A DNA stretch of 64,000 nt from Sulfuriferula sp047300855 (GCF_047300855.1 NZ_CP170197.1:2356001-2420000); one strand, 5' to 3'; shown: positions 44,546 through 52,985, numbered from the stretch's first letter. Notes: a model not told the origin generated them from the letters alone. A program made the numbers and translations.

Positions 44546-44968
44546 ATGCAAATCGGCGTAGAGAGTGCAAAGGCAGTGGACAACAAACGCCTGTTCGTGG
44601 TGGCCAACGACGACCTCACGCGCATGGTGCTGCAGTTCATGCTGCACGACGAGAACGAAACCCATGACCTGTCCAGCCTCGAAGCGGCATTCGACAAAAG
44701 CATAGATTGGAAGCCCGACCTGCTGCTGTTGGGCATCGATGTCGTGCAGGAGCGCGGGATGGAAGTGTTGCCGCTCATCCGCTCGCGCCTGTCCAGCGCG
44801 AAGATTCTGCTGGTCGCGGACACCCGCGAGGATCCGCTGGTGGCTGCGTGTCAAAACGCAGGCATCGATGGCCTGCTGGTGAAACCGTTGACGGTGGAAA
44901 ATGCGCGCAGAAAGGTGGATGGATTATTGGGGCGCAAACAGGCGCTTATTCCGATTCACGCAACATGA
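44546..44968 (+). CDS. Degenerate receiver-domain protein heading the dra operon
   Basis: This is a 140-residue CheY-like receiver fold with no output domain. LFVVANDD (about 16–23) supplies the acidic pair, KPDLLLLGIDVVQERGMEVL (about 57–76) is the third strand and loop, and LVKPL (111–115) holds the conserved Lys. The usual phosphoacceptor Asp position is Gly 63; spacing to the downstream Gly 71 confirms the alignment. It therefore probably cannot be phosphorylated in the usual way. GGGAGAAG precedes the ATG at 44546; the frame is open further upstream. Its stop overlaps the draT start (ATGA), so it is co-translated with draT. Confidence 0.85.
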   Translation: MQIGVESAKAVDNKRLFVVANDDLTRMVLQFMLHDENETHDLSSLEAAFDKSIDWKPDLLLLGIDVVQERGMEVLPLIRSRLSSAKILLVADTREDPLVAACQNAGIDGLLVKPLTVENARRKVDGLLGRKQALIPIHAT

Positions 44969-45792
44969 CCGTTGCCGCGCTGCGCGGGCACAGCGCCAAT
45001 CTGGTGGGCGTTCCCACCGGCCTGCTGGCGAGCGCGGCATTCAATGACCATCCCCTGCCGCTGCATATCCGCGGCGTGCATGAAAGCCATGCGCGGCTGT
45101 TCGATCTCCTGAACACGGTCGGCAGTCACGCCGAGGCGGGGAACTGTTTTCAGGGCTATATGGACGAAACGTTCAATTTGTCACCAAAGAAACCAAAGAA
45201 AACGCAGCCAGGCGACGCACCGGTACGGCGGTTTCGCGCCAGTTATCTGCGCCTGCTCAAGGGCTGGGGCTATGACTCCAACAGCCGTGAAGGCGCCGTG
45301 ATGAAAGGCTGGGCGGAAAGCCGCTTTGGTTTGTTCCCGACCTTCCACAAGGCTGCGCTCGCGCGCTTTGCGTCCGGCGCCTGGTTGCGTTACGTGGAAG
45401 AAAAACTGTCCAGCCGTTTTCACAACAACGACATCCATACGCAGCTGGATCTGTTGTATGAATTCTGCCAATGGTCAATCGGGCGCTGGTTCCAGCCGGG
45501 GCGGCATCACGTCACCCTGTATCGCGGGGTGAACGACTTTCGCGAGGACAATCTCCTGTGCGGCCAATCGCGTCCGCGAACCGGGCCAGCGCTGGTCAGA
45601 CTGAACAACATCGTATCGTTCACCGCGCACCGCAACATTGCATGCGAATTCGGCGATTCCATTCTGGAGGCACACGTACCCACGGCAAAAATCCTGTTCT
45701 TCAACGATCTTCTTTCGCGCCATGCGCTCAAGGGCGAAGCGGAATATCTGGTGATCGGCGGCGACTATCGTGTCACGGTCAATTACCTCTAA
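44965..45792 (+). CDS. draT: Dinitrogenase reductase ADP-ribosyltransferase DraT
   Basis: DraT transfers ADP-ribose from NAD to an arginine of NifH, switching nitrogenase off under ammonium or energy limitation. The 275 residues have the ART fold: TLYRGVNDF with Arg 187, NNIVSFTAHRNIACEFGDS with Ser 218, and the ExE region GEAEYLVIGGDY with Glu 258 and 260. NDIHTQLDLLYEFCQWSIGR matches DraT proteins. The start overlaps the preceding stop. It is followed after three bases by draG. PII proteins, whose modifier GlnD is encoded at 17.5–20.1 kb, usually control DraT. Confidence 0.95.
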   Translation: MTVAALRGHSANLVGVPTGLLASAAFNDHPLPLHIRGVHESHARLFDLLNTVGSHAEAGNCFQGYMDETFNLSPKKPKKTQPGDAPVRRFRASYLRLLKGWGYDSNSREGAVMKGWAESRFGLFPTFHKAALARFASGAWLRYVEEKLSSRFHNNDIHTQLDLLYEFCQWSIGRWFQPGRHHVTLYRGVNDFREDNLLCGQSRPRTGPALVRLNNIVSFTAHRNIACEFGDSILEAHVPTAKILFFNDLLSRHALKGEAEYLVIGGDYRVTVNYL

Positions 45793-45795
45793 GGG

Positions 45796-46698
45796 ATGGA
45801 TGTGGCTCGCGATGAAGTACACGAACGTGCACTGGGCGCTTATCTCGGTTTCGCCGTCGGCGATGCCCTGGGCGCAACGGTTGAATTCATGATGCCCGCC
45901 GAGATTCAGCACACCTACGGCATCCACCGCGACCTGATCGGCGGCGGCTGGCTCAAACTCAAGCCGGGCCAGATCACCGACGATACGCAAATGTCGCTGG
46001 CGCTGGCGCAGTCGCTTATCGACAGCGGCGGCTGGAACGCGACTGCCGCTGCCGATGCCTTCGTGGCCTGGCTCAAGACCCGGCCGGTGGATGTGGGCAA
46101 CACCTGCCGTCGTGGCATCCAGCGCTATATGGCAGACGGCACGCTGACAGGCCAGCCGAATGAGGGCGATGGCGGCAACGGTGCCTGCATGCGCAATCTG
46201 CCGCTGGCGCTGGCGATGCTGCATGACGGTGACGCATTCACCCGGGCAACACAGGCGCAATGCCATATCACCCATCACCACCCCTTGTCGGACGCCGCGA
46301 CCCTGGCGCTCGGAAGAATGACGCAAGCCCTGATTCAGGGCGGCGGAATCAAGGGCTGCCGCGCGGAAGCGAATCGCCTTACCGGCGAGTTTCCGGTGTT
46401 CCGTTTCGACCCCTATACCAGACATGCATCGGGCTACATCGTCGATACGGTGCAGACGGTTCTCTACCATTTTTTTCGCACCGACAGTTTCGAATCCTGC
46501 GTTACCGAGGTGGTGAACTGCGGGGAAGACGCGGACACCAACGGCGCTCTCGCCGGCATGCTGGCCGGCGCAGCCTACGGAGTTTCCGGCATTCCGGGGT
46601 ATTGGCTGAAAAAGCTGGACAAGGAAGTCAGGCAGCGTATCGAGGCGCAGACCGAAGCGCTGCTCAGGCTCGCGCAAAACGTGAAAAGGGACGCATGA
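45796..46698 (+). CDS. draG: ADP-ribosyl-[dinitrogen reductase] hydrolase DraG
   Basis: DraG removes the ADP-ribose from NifH and restores nitrogenase. The 300-residue protein has the dimanganese hydrolase motifs: GAYLGFAVGDALGATVEFM (about 14–32), GQITDDTQMSLALAQSLI (about 60–77) and the C-terminal NCGEDADTNGALAGMLAGAA (about 240–259), which carries metal-binding Asp residues. The ribosome site AAGGG abuts the ATG closely. The stop overlaps the start of the next gene. Confidence 0.95.
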   Translation: MDVARDEVHERALGAYLGFAVGDALGATVEFMMPAEIQHTYGIHRDLIGGGWLKLKPGQITDDTQMSLALAQSLIDSGGWNATAAADAFVAWLKTRPVDVGNTCRRGIQRYMADGTLTGQPNEGDGGNGACMRNLPLALAMLHDGDAFTRATQAQCHITHHHPLSDAATLALGRMTQALIQGGGIKGCRAEANRLTGEFPVFRFDPYTRHASGYIVDTVQTVLYHFFRTDSFESCVTEVVNCGEDADTNGALAGMLAGAAYGVSGIPGYWLKKLDKEVRQRIEAQTEALLRLAQNVKRDA

Positions 46699-48749
46699 TG
46701 GCCACACTCATTTTTTACGAAAAACCGGGCTGTGCAACCAACGCACGCCAGAAGCGGCTGCTGCTCGATGCAGGCCACCAAGTCATCGCACGGGATTTAT
46801 TGAGTGAGCCGTGGACCGCGCAGCGGCTGCGCGATTTCTTCACGGCCCTGCCGGTTGCCGACTGGTTCAACCGCGCCGCGCCGCAACTGAAGTCCGGTGA
46901 AATCGATCCCGCCCGCATCGACGCCCAAACCGCGCTGGACATGATGCTGAACGACCCGCTGCTGATCCGGCGCCCCCTGATCGAGGCGGATGGCTGGCGC
47001 CTGGCGGGATTCGATGCGGCGCAGATCGAACAGCGGCTGGGCGTTGCGAGCAATAGCAATGTGCCACAGGGTGTGGAGCAATGCTCGCGCCCCCATGCAG
47101 CAACCCCATGCCCCACGTCACAAAACAGCGAGCCGCAGGACACCGAACGCGCGCAGGTCGCGTTCGCCTACCACGAGCGCACCAAGCACCGGCCTGATCG
47201 CTATGCCTCCGGTCCGGAGACGCTGGACTGGACCATGCAGCCCGATCCATTCCGCAGCTTCAAGGACAGCCCGTCCGTGCGCCTGCCGCTCTGCGCCGGT
47301 CGCATGACCTGGACCGACGGCGGAGACCAGCCGGAAAAGACTCATCCCCCTGCCCTCTCGCTCGATTCGCTGGGCGCTTTGCTGGAACTGTCGCTGGGCC
47401 TTTCCGCATGGAAAGAATACGGGCCGGATCGCTGGGCGTTACGCTGCAATCCGTCGAGCGGAAATCTTCATCCGACCGAGGCGTATGTGATTGCGCACGA
47501 CATACAGGGACTGGAAGACGGTCTGTACCACTACGCGAGCCGCAGCCATGTGCTGGAACAACGCTGCCGCTCCACTGCGGCGCACCCCTCCGGCCTGTGG
47601 ATAGGACTGTCCTCCATCCACTGGCGCGAGGCCTGGAAATACGGCGAGCGCGCCTTCCGCTATTGCCAGCTCGATGTCGGCCATGCGCTGGCCGCGCTGC
47701 GCTATGCCGCCGGCCTACTGGGATGGCAGGTGCGCCTGCTGGCAAGCTGCGACAGCCCGCGCCTGGCGGCGCTGCTGGGCACCGGGCGCGATCAGGACTA
47801 CGCAGTTGCCGAGCGTGAGGAACCGGATCTGCTAGTGCAACTCATCAGCCCGGCTCACCCGCAGGCCCCGGTCGAGCCCGCACCCTGGGACGCCGCTCAC
47901 ACCAGCTGGATGGGACAGGCGAACATTCTCGACCCACATCCCATGTACCACTGGCCTGTCATCGACGAAGTCGCGTCGGCCACCGAAAGCAATCACAACA
48001 CAGCTAGCGTAACGCGACATCTGGATTACTCGCCGGGAACCTGCGCCACCCATTTGCCTGCGGCCGAGATCATCATGGGGCGGCGCAGCGCCCAGCGTTT
48101 CGACCCGCAGTTCACCATGGCCGCAGCCGACTTCTACCGCCTCGTCGCCAGTCTGCTTCCCCATCCGCACCTGCCGTGGGATATCTGGGACTACGCGCCG
48201 CAGGTTCACCCGGTATTTTTCGTCCACCGCGTGGAAGACGTGCCCGCCGGGCTTTACATCCTGGTGCGCGAGGCTGGGGCGGAAGCGCGGTTGCGTGCGG
48301 AATTGAGCGATGAATTCGAGTGGCAGCGGGTGGCAGGCTGTCCCGCGCACCTGCCGTTGTTCCGCCTGCAAGCGGGCAAGTGGCAGAAAGTCGCCCGCGC
48401 CGTCAGCTGCCAGCAGGCAATTGCCGCCGACAGCTGTTTCACGCTGGGCATGCTGGCCGAATTCGAACACAGCATCCAGCAAGACGCCTGGCGCTATCGT
48501 CAGTTGCACTGGGAAGCGGGTGTGCTCGGCCAGGTGCTGTACCTGGAAGCAGAAACGCTGGCGCTGCGCGGCACCGGCATCGGCTGCTTTCTCGACGATG
48601 CCTTTCACGAACTGCTCGGCTTGCGCAGCCGGCATTTCCAGTCGCTCTACCACTTCACCGTGGGCCGCGCGCTCACCGATACGCGCATCACCACCTTGCC
48701 GCCCTACCCGGAACGCACAGCGGCAGCCGAGACGGAGCTTACCCCATGA
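46698..48749 (+). CDS. Fusion of ArsC/NifO-type nitrogenase-associated protein and SagB-type nitroreductase
   Basis: This is a 683-residue two-part protein. Residues 1–115 form an ArsC/Spx-like thioredoxin fold (ATLIFYEKPGCATNARQKRL, DWFNRAAPQLKSGEI, LNDPLLIRRPLI), the type called NifO or nitrogenase-associated protein. After a Pro/Ser/Thr-rich linker (about 116–150) come two FMN nitroreductase halves of the SagB/ThcOx type (YHERTKHRPDRYA, RCNPSSGNLHPTEAYV, then IIMGRRSAQRFDPQFT and a second Gly-rich half ending GIGCFLDDAFHELLG). No stop or frameshift separates the parts. ATG codons at 46695 and 46698 both fit; 46698 has better ribosome-site spacing. Electron transfer or redox sensing near nitrogenase is a guess. 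Confidence 0.85.
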   Translation: MATLIFYEKPGCATNARQKRLLLDAGHQVIARDLLSEPWTAQRLRDFFTALPVADWFNRAAPQLKSGEIDPARIDAQTALDMMLNDPLLIRRPLIEADGWRLAGFDAAQIEQRLGVASNSNVPQGVEQCSRPHAATPCPTSQNSEPQDTERAQVAFAYHERTKHRPDRYASGPETLDWTMQPDPFRSFKDSPSVRLPLCAGRMTWTDGGDQPEKTHPPALSLDSLGALLELSLGLSAWKEYGPDRWALRCNPSSGNLHPTEAYVIAHDIQGLEDGLYHYASRSHVLEQRCRSTAAHPSGLWIGLSSIHWREAWKYGERAFRYCQLDVGHALAALRYAAGLLGWQVRLLASCDSPRLAALLGTGRDQDYAVAEREEPDLLVQLISPAHPQAPVEPAPWDAAHTSWMGQANILDPHPMYHWPVIDEVASATESNHNTASVTRHLDYSPGTCATHLPAAEIIMGRRSAQRFDPQFTMAAADFYRLVASLLPHPHLPWDIWDYAPQVHPVFFVHRVEDVPAGLYILVREAGAEARLRAELSDEFEWQRVAGCPAHLPLFRLQAGKWQKVARAVSCQQAIAADSCFTLGMLAEFEHSIQQDAWRYRQLHWEAGVLGQVLYLEAETLALRGTGIGCFLDDAFHELLGLRSRHFQSLYHFTVGRALTDTRITTLPPYPERTAAAETELTP

Positions 48750-49537
48750 AAAACGCAAAAATCTTCCAGCGCATCGACGCCGCAACGGCCAGCCAATTGC
48801 TCGCGCGCGACAACGTGCTGGTACTCGACTCACGCGACCACGACAGCTTCGAGCAAGCGCGCATCGCCTCCGCACGCCGCCTGTCCAGCGACAATCTCGA
48901 CGCCACCCTCCTCGGCACGCCGAAAGACACACCGGTGCTGCTTTACTGTTACCACGGCAACGCCAGCCAGATTTACGGGAAAATGTTCGCGGATTTCGGC
49001 TTTGCGGAAGTCTATAGCCTGGATGGCGGGTTCGAGGCCTGGCAACAGCTGCACCTGAAAACGGCACCGCCGGTGCTCAGCCCGCAACTCGCACACTGGC
49101 TGCAGCAACACAGCTATCCCTGCAACAATCTCGAGGCCGTCGCCGAACACGGCATGACGCCCCTGATGCGCGCCAGCAAAGCGGGCGACACCGCGATCGT
49201 TTTCGAATTGATCCAGGCCGGAGCCTCTCCCCACACGCAGAATGGCGACGGCAACCACGCCCTCTGGCTGGCTTGCGTAGGCGCGAATCTGGACACCCTG
49301 GATGTGCTGATCCGCGCCGGCAGCGCCCTCGATCATCAGAATGACAATGGCGCCACCTGTTTGATGTACGCCGCCTCCACCGGAAAACATGCGGTGGTGG
49401 AAAAGCTCCTGGCCGCCGGAGCCGACCCGCAACTCAAGACTCTGGACGATTTCAGCGCGCTGGATATGGCCGCGACCATCGAATGCCTGCGTTTGCTGCG
49501 CAGGGTGGAAAAGGGATTGTTGCAGGCGGCGCGGTGA
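48746..49537 (+). CDS. Rhodanese domain–ankyrin repeat protein
   Basis: This is a 263-residue protein with an N-terminal rhodanese domain (about 1–105: VLVLDSRDHDSFEQARIASA, active-site loop LLYCYHGNASQIYG with Cys 69 or close to it, YSLDGGFEAW). A C-terminal ankyrin region follows (about 130–255: HGMTPLMRASKAGDTAIVFE, GNHALWLACVGANLDTLDVL, NGATCLMYAASTGKHAVVEK). Related rhodanese/ankyrin proteins occur in nif clusters of other proteobacteria. It may move sulphane sulphur or act as a protein scaffold. It overlaps the previous stop (ATGA) and is the last tightly linked gene of the dra operon. Confidence 0.9.
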   Translation: MKNAKIFQRIDAATASQLLARDNVLVLDSRDHDSFEQARIASARRLSSDNLDATLLGTPKDTPVLLYCYHGNASQIYGKMFADFGFAEVYSLDGGFEAWQQLHLKTAPPVLSPQLAHWLQQHSYPCNNLEAVAEHGMTPLMRASKAGDTAIVFELIQAGASPHTQNGDGNHALWLACVGANLDTLDVLIRAGSALDHQNDNGATCLMYAASTGKHAVVEKLLAAGADPQLKTLDDFSALDMAATIECLRLLRRVEKGLLQAAR

Positions 49538-49613
49538 GCTTCTTGTAAACCTTGTTTCCCGGTGATGGCCGGGATGATGGCATTCCTGACAACAGCATCA
49601 GCGAGGATACAAA

Positions 49614-49847
49614 ATGAGCGGTTTTTTTATGGATTGGGATGGCAATTTGCGTAGCGTCGAGGAACCCGGTGGCGGGTATACCTGCGAGGTCGACACCGCG
49701 GCCCGCTATGTGGCCGTGATGAAAGGCAGCATGCTTGCGCATGAAGCCACACTCTATAAAACCCTGGCCGACGTCGAAAAAGCCGGGATCAAGGCCGCGC
49801 TGGTCCCTGCGTCGCACCCCTGGGGCAGCCAGCGCGACGGGTTCTAG
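49614..49847 (+). CDS. Small hypothetical protein after the dra operon
   Basis: I do not recognise this 77-residue protein. It begins SGFFMDWDGNLRSVEEPGGG, has TAARYVAVMKGSMLAHEATL in the middle and ends HPWGSQRDGF. A GAGGAT site precedes the ATG, the G+C content matches the dra genes and it lies 76 bases downstream of the rhodanese gene, so it may be the last gene of that operon. It has no signal peptide or membrane helix. Confidence 0.6.
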   Translation: MSGFFMDWDGNLRSVEEPGGGYTCEVDTAARYVAVMKGSMLAHEATLYKTLADVEKAGIKAALVPASHPWGSQRDGF

Positions 49848-50253
49848 GCAGACTTGCCTGGCAGTGATCAGTCGTCAGTCGGGGCAGGCAGCATCGCGGC
49901 TAAAGGGGGCCATTCAGCCAAGCTCTTTGGCTGTGCGTTGTGATTTGGCAGGTTGAAGCTTATACGGGCCGAGCCGAGAGTATGGCCGATATCGGCCCCG
50001 AACAGTCCATCACAGTTTATTTCCCAACGTCTGAAATCCAGCGATTAGCAAACCATTCAATATTGGTGCGCCGATTGCCCAATACGCTATCTCAAACGGC
50101 CGTTCGGATGCGTCCGCTCTGTCCGTATTATTGAGGCTTGTTATAGAGACACAAGAAAATTAAAGCGCTTGCGAATCAGTGAATTACATGAGCATAATAG
50201 GCGTCATAAATAATAATCATTGGGCGTCGAATTAGCGCCAGGACCGAACTCGA
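49848..50253. other. Gene-free boundary of the nif segment
   Basis: In these 406 bases G+C drops from the nif level to AT-rich sequence just before the DUF2971 gene. I find no ORF with a ribosome site and no complete attC. GTTATAG at 50140 resembles, but does not fit, an integron core site. Confidence 0.5.
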
Positions 50254-51111
50254 ATGAAGTTGCCAATTCTCGACGGAGTATTGTCTCGAACACCCTCACG
50301 GCCCTTGTATCACTACACTGGTCAAGCCGGTTTCATTGGGATAATCGACCAATCAGAAATCTGGGCAACGCATACGCAATATCTGAATGACCGTCGCGAG
50401 TATCTTCATGCAATCGACTTAGTTCAGAACCGCATACGAGCTTGGTCGGCATCCGCGAATGAAGAGGACAGAGAACTCTTAAGCGAAATGGAGAGCGCTC
50501 TGGCGGGAATAGAAAGCGTAAACGTTTGCGTCTGCTCATTTTCGGAAGAGCGAGATTCACTCTCTCAGTGGCGAGCTTATGGCTCCGCCACTTCCGGGTT
50601 CGCCATCGGCTTTCCTGGTGAGTTTCTTGCCACAGTTGCTGCAAAGGAACAATGGTATCTTGCACCCTGCATCTACGACGCAGCATCTCAACAAGAAGTT
50701 GTTGACGCCCTAGTCCAAGAGGTCTTGGATCAGAACCGCGAGAGAAAGATGTCGGCACCGACCGATGACGACGATTTGCCCGCCGGCGGAAACTTGATTG
50801 CCTACCTGCATCGGTATGCCCCGCTGCTCAAGGACTATTCCTTTCGCGATGAGAAGGAATGGAGGCTTATCTCGCGGCCCCTAAGTTGTCGGTCGAAAGC
50901 CTTCGATTTTCGCCTAGGTAACTCAATGCTCACCCCCTACTACAAGTTTCCGCTTGTTGATCGTGAAGGCCATTTCCGCATCCAAGAAATTATTGTTGGC
51001 CCTACACCGCATCCAAGACAAGCGGAAATGTCTGCTCGTAGCTTTCTTGTCCGGTGCTTTCAGCGTGAAGTTCTGGTTGAGTCGTCAAAGGTTCCGTATC
51101 GGAGTTGGTAA
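50254..51111 (+). CDS. DUF2971 domain protein (probable integron cassette gene)
   Basis: This 285-residue protein has the DUF2971 pattern: RPLYHYTGQAGFIGIIDQSE, EIWATHTQYLNDRREYLHAI, VCVCSFSEERDSLSQWRAYG and DEKEWRLISRPL. The family is common in accessory DNA and near defence genes; its function is unknown, although the fold has been likened to ADP-ribosyltransferases. Codon use is less G+C-biased than the neighbouring nif genes. An attC-type site begins 28 bases after the stop, which makes this a candidate gene cassette. Confidence 0.8.
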   Translation: MKLPILDGVLSRTPSRPLYHYTGQAGFIGIIDQSEIWATHTQYLNDRREYLHAIDLVQNRIRAWSASANEEDRELLSEMESALAGIESVNVCVCSFSEERDSLSQWRAYGSATSGFAIGFPGEFLATVAAKEQWYLAPCIYDAASQQEVVDALVQEVLDQNRERKMSAPTDDDDLPAGGNLIAYLHRYAPLLKDYSFRDEKEWRLISRPLSCRSKAFDFRLGNSMLTPYYKFPLVDREGHFRIQEIIVGPTPHPRQAEMSARSFLVRCFQREVLVESSKVPYRSW

Positions 51112-51139
51112 CTTCGCCTCATCGTGAATAGCACCCTAC

Positions 51140-51202
51140 GCCCAACCCTGCAATCCAGCGGTCCTGCGCGAAAAGCCGCGCAGGCCGCTGATTTTTAACG
51201 TT
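51140..51202 (+). repeat. Integron attC site, cut by the IS1182-type insertion
   Basis: The inverse core GCCCAAC (51140) opens a hairpin of CAGCGG-T-CCTGCGCG against CCGCGCAGGCCGCTG with one unpaired T, then ends ATTTTTAACGTT. The missing AGGC of the right core GTTAGGC lies at 52973 on the far side of the insertion. Rejoined, it is a 67-base attC with a typical extrahelical base. Confidence 0.75.
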
Positions 51203-52969
51203 CAAGCTGTATAAAAACCCCTTTTCAGATTTCTTTGAGGCGAATTTTCTCGCCGCAGCGATTCCGCGCCAGCACACAAATAGTTTTGTGATTTTCACTT
51301 CAGAGAATGCGGTCGACTGACCCACTCGACTTACAGAATAGCGGGCATGATGCCCCTTCTATCGTTGGCTACCGCCCATAGCCGTGATGCGCCAGCTTCT
51401 CGATGTTGTGCACCAAACAGAAGAGATGCCATTGCGTATTCACCTTCTCCTGACCGCGCAGCGTGAAACGATCGAGTCGCTTGTTGCTGCGCAGGTTGCC
51501 AAACACCGGTTCCACCGTGGCCATTCTTTGCCCATAGCGTTTACGTCCTTCGGCGCTATCAATCGCTTGTTTCATGCGCTCGGTGTGGGGCAGCGGCGAG
51601 GCTTGCTGTTTCTGGAAGAACGCCACTTGGCGTGTGCGCGTTCTCTCGGGGTGGCGTAAGCAGCGTTGACGCAAGTCGCAAGGCCCACAACTGCGTTGGC
51701 TCCCCTGAAACTTGTGATGCGTGCGGCCATGGGTGGTGCAATGACTTCCGCTGGAGTAGAGCGATTGCCCGGCAGGGCAGATGCAGGTTTGTGCGACGGG
51801 GTCGTAGTCGAAGTCTTTAGGTTGAAACTTGCCGTCCGGCTTGGGTGGGCGCTTGTCGTGCAAAGGGTGCGGTTTGGTCTGGTGGCTGGCTTGAGCCACT
51901 AAGCGCGGATCGCGCTTACGCATCAAGCCATCGGCAATCAATGCCGGAATACCTTGCTCGTGCAATTGCTTGAGGTTGGCTTCGGAGTGGTAGCCCGCAT
52001 CCGCCGTAATCAGGGTTTGCGCCGTGCGATAAGGCTGGGTTCGCTCTATCATCGGCAGCAGGATTTCTTGCTCGCTACCCGAGCCCAGGGCGGTGGCGGC
52101 CACAATGATTTGATGTTGGCTGTCGACGGCGGCAACACCGGTGAAGCCTTGGATCACGCCTTTGGAGGTGGCCATTTTGGCGCTGTCATTGTCCGTCGTG
52201 TTGCTTTTACGAATCGCGCCTTTACGCGAGCGGCGTTCCTTATGCTTGGCCAGAAAGGCGCGGATGCGCGCGGCTTCAGTGGCGAGTTTCTGGGTGCGTT
52301 GCACATCAAGCTCGTTGTCCTCGACTGCGTTGGTTTCATCGCGGCTTTGGTGCGTGGTGAGGATCGTGGCCACTGCGGCTTCCATACGCTCAGCTTGGCG
52401 TGCCAGCTCGGCGTGGGTGCCACTGCGTTTCTTGGCGGCATTGCTGGGCAGCTTGACGCCGTCGATGGCAAACATCTGGCGACCGATCAAGCCTTGCGCA
52501 TCACAGGTCAGGAGCACTTGGGTGAACAGCTCGGTGATTTCGCTGCGCAGTTCGCGCACGAATTTGGCCAGGGTGGTGAATTGCGGGGCGCAATCGCCGG
52601 AGATGGCCATAAACAGGACATTCTCGCGGCAGGCGCGCTCTATATTGCGGCTGCTGATCATGCCGCGGCTGTAGGCGAGCAGGATGATCTTGAGTAGGAC
52701 GCGGGGGTCGTAGGCGGTGCTGCCGGTGTCGTCGTTGCGGTAGCGGCGATCCAGGGCGCCAAGATCGAGCTCGTGGTCGATCAGGTAGTCCAAGGCGTAT
52801 TCGAAGCTGCCGCTCATCAATTGCGCATCCAACACCACCGGTAGAAATCGCGGACTGCGATCAATGATCTTGTAGCGGGCCATGTGCATTTCCTGTGGTT
52901 ATCGCGATTATTTCTTCGACCTTGTCCGGGTGAATCGTTCAGGGCAGAATGGGGTTTTTATACAGCTTC
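51203..52969 (-). mobile_element. IS1182-type insertion sequence
   Basis: The ends are a perfect 18-bp inverted repeat, AAGCTGTATAAAAACCCC at 51204–51221 and its complement at 52951–52968. The flanking GTT is present on both sides (51200–51202 and 52970–52972), consistent with a 3-base target duplication or with insertion inside the attC core. It carries a single transposase gene. Length is about 1.77 kb. Confidence 0.85.
51369..52883 (-). CDS. IS1182-family transposase
   Basis: This is an intact 504-residue DDE transposase. MARYKIIDRSPRFLPVVLD and FEYALDYLIDHELDLGALDR form the N-terminal domain, SRNIERACRENVLFMAISGD follows, the catalytic parts are FAIDGVKLPSNAAKKRSGTH and LITADAGYHSEANLKQLHEQ, and the C-terminal MATVEPVFGNLRSNK holds the last Glu. 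A zinc-type cluster (CICPAGQSLY, CGPCDLRQRC) lies before it. The start at 52883 has AGGAA upstream. No frameshift is seen, so the element may be active. Confidence 0.92.
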   Translation of the reverse strand: MARYKIIDRSPRFLPVVLDAQLMSGSFEYALDYLIDHELDLGALDRRYRNDDTGSTAYDPRVLLKIILLAYSRGMISSRNIERACRENVLFMAISGDCAPQFTTLAKFVRELRSEITELFTQVLLTCDAQGLIGRQMFAIDGVKLPSNAAKKRSGTHAELARQAERMEAAVATILTTHQSRDETNAVEDNELDVQRTQKLATEAARIRAFLAKHKERRSRKGAIRKSNTTDNDSAKMATSKGVIQGFTGVAAVDSQHQIIVAATALGSGSEQEILLPMIERTQPYRTAQTLITADAGYHSEANLKQLHEQGIPALIADGLMRKRDPRLVAQASHQTKPHPLHDKRPPKPDGKFQPKDFDYDPVAQTCICPAGQSLYSSGSHCTTHGRTHHKFQGSQRSCGPCDLRQRCLRHPERTRTRQVAFFQKQQASPLPHTERMKQAIDSAEGRKRYGQRMATVEPVFGNLRSNKRLDRFTLRGQEKVNTQWHLFCLVHNIEKLAHHGYGR

Positions 52970-52976
52970 GTTAGGC
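52970..52976 (+). repeat. Integron core site GTTAGGC at cassette start
   Basis: GTTAGGC fits the consensus GTTRRRY and lies nine bases before the ATG of the next gene, the short distance typical of a gene cassette. It is the right half of the attC split by the insertion. Confidence 0.7.
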
Positions 52977-52985
52977 AACTTAGAT

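Noticed and set aside
47832..49067. 411-codon minus-strand frame
   Set aside because: Crosses the boundary of two well-supported plus-strand genes and has an Arg/Cys-rich low-information product.
50140..50146. GTTATAG as left core site of the DUF2971 cassette
   Set aside because: It does not fit GTTRRRY, there is no matching inverse core at a proper distance, and it is over 100 bases from the gene.
51954..52697. 247-codon plus-strand frame
   Set aside because: Antisense to the IS1182-type transposase.
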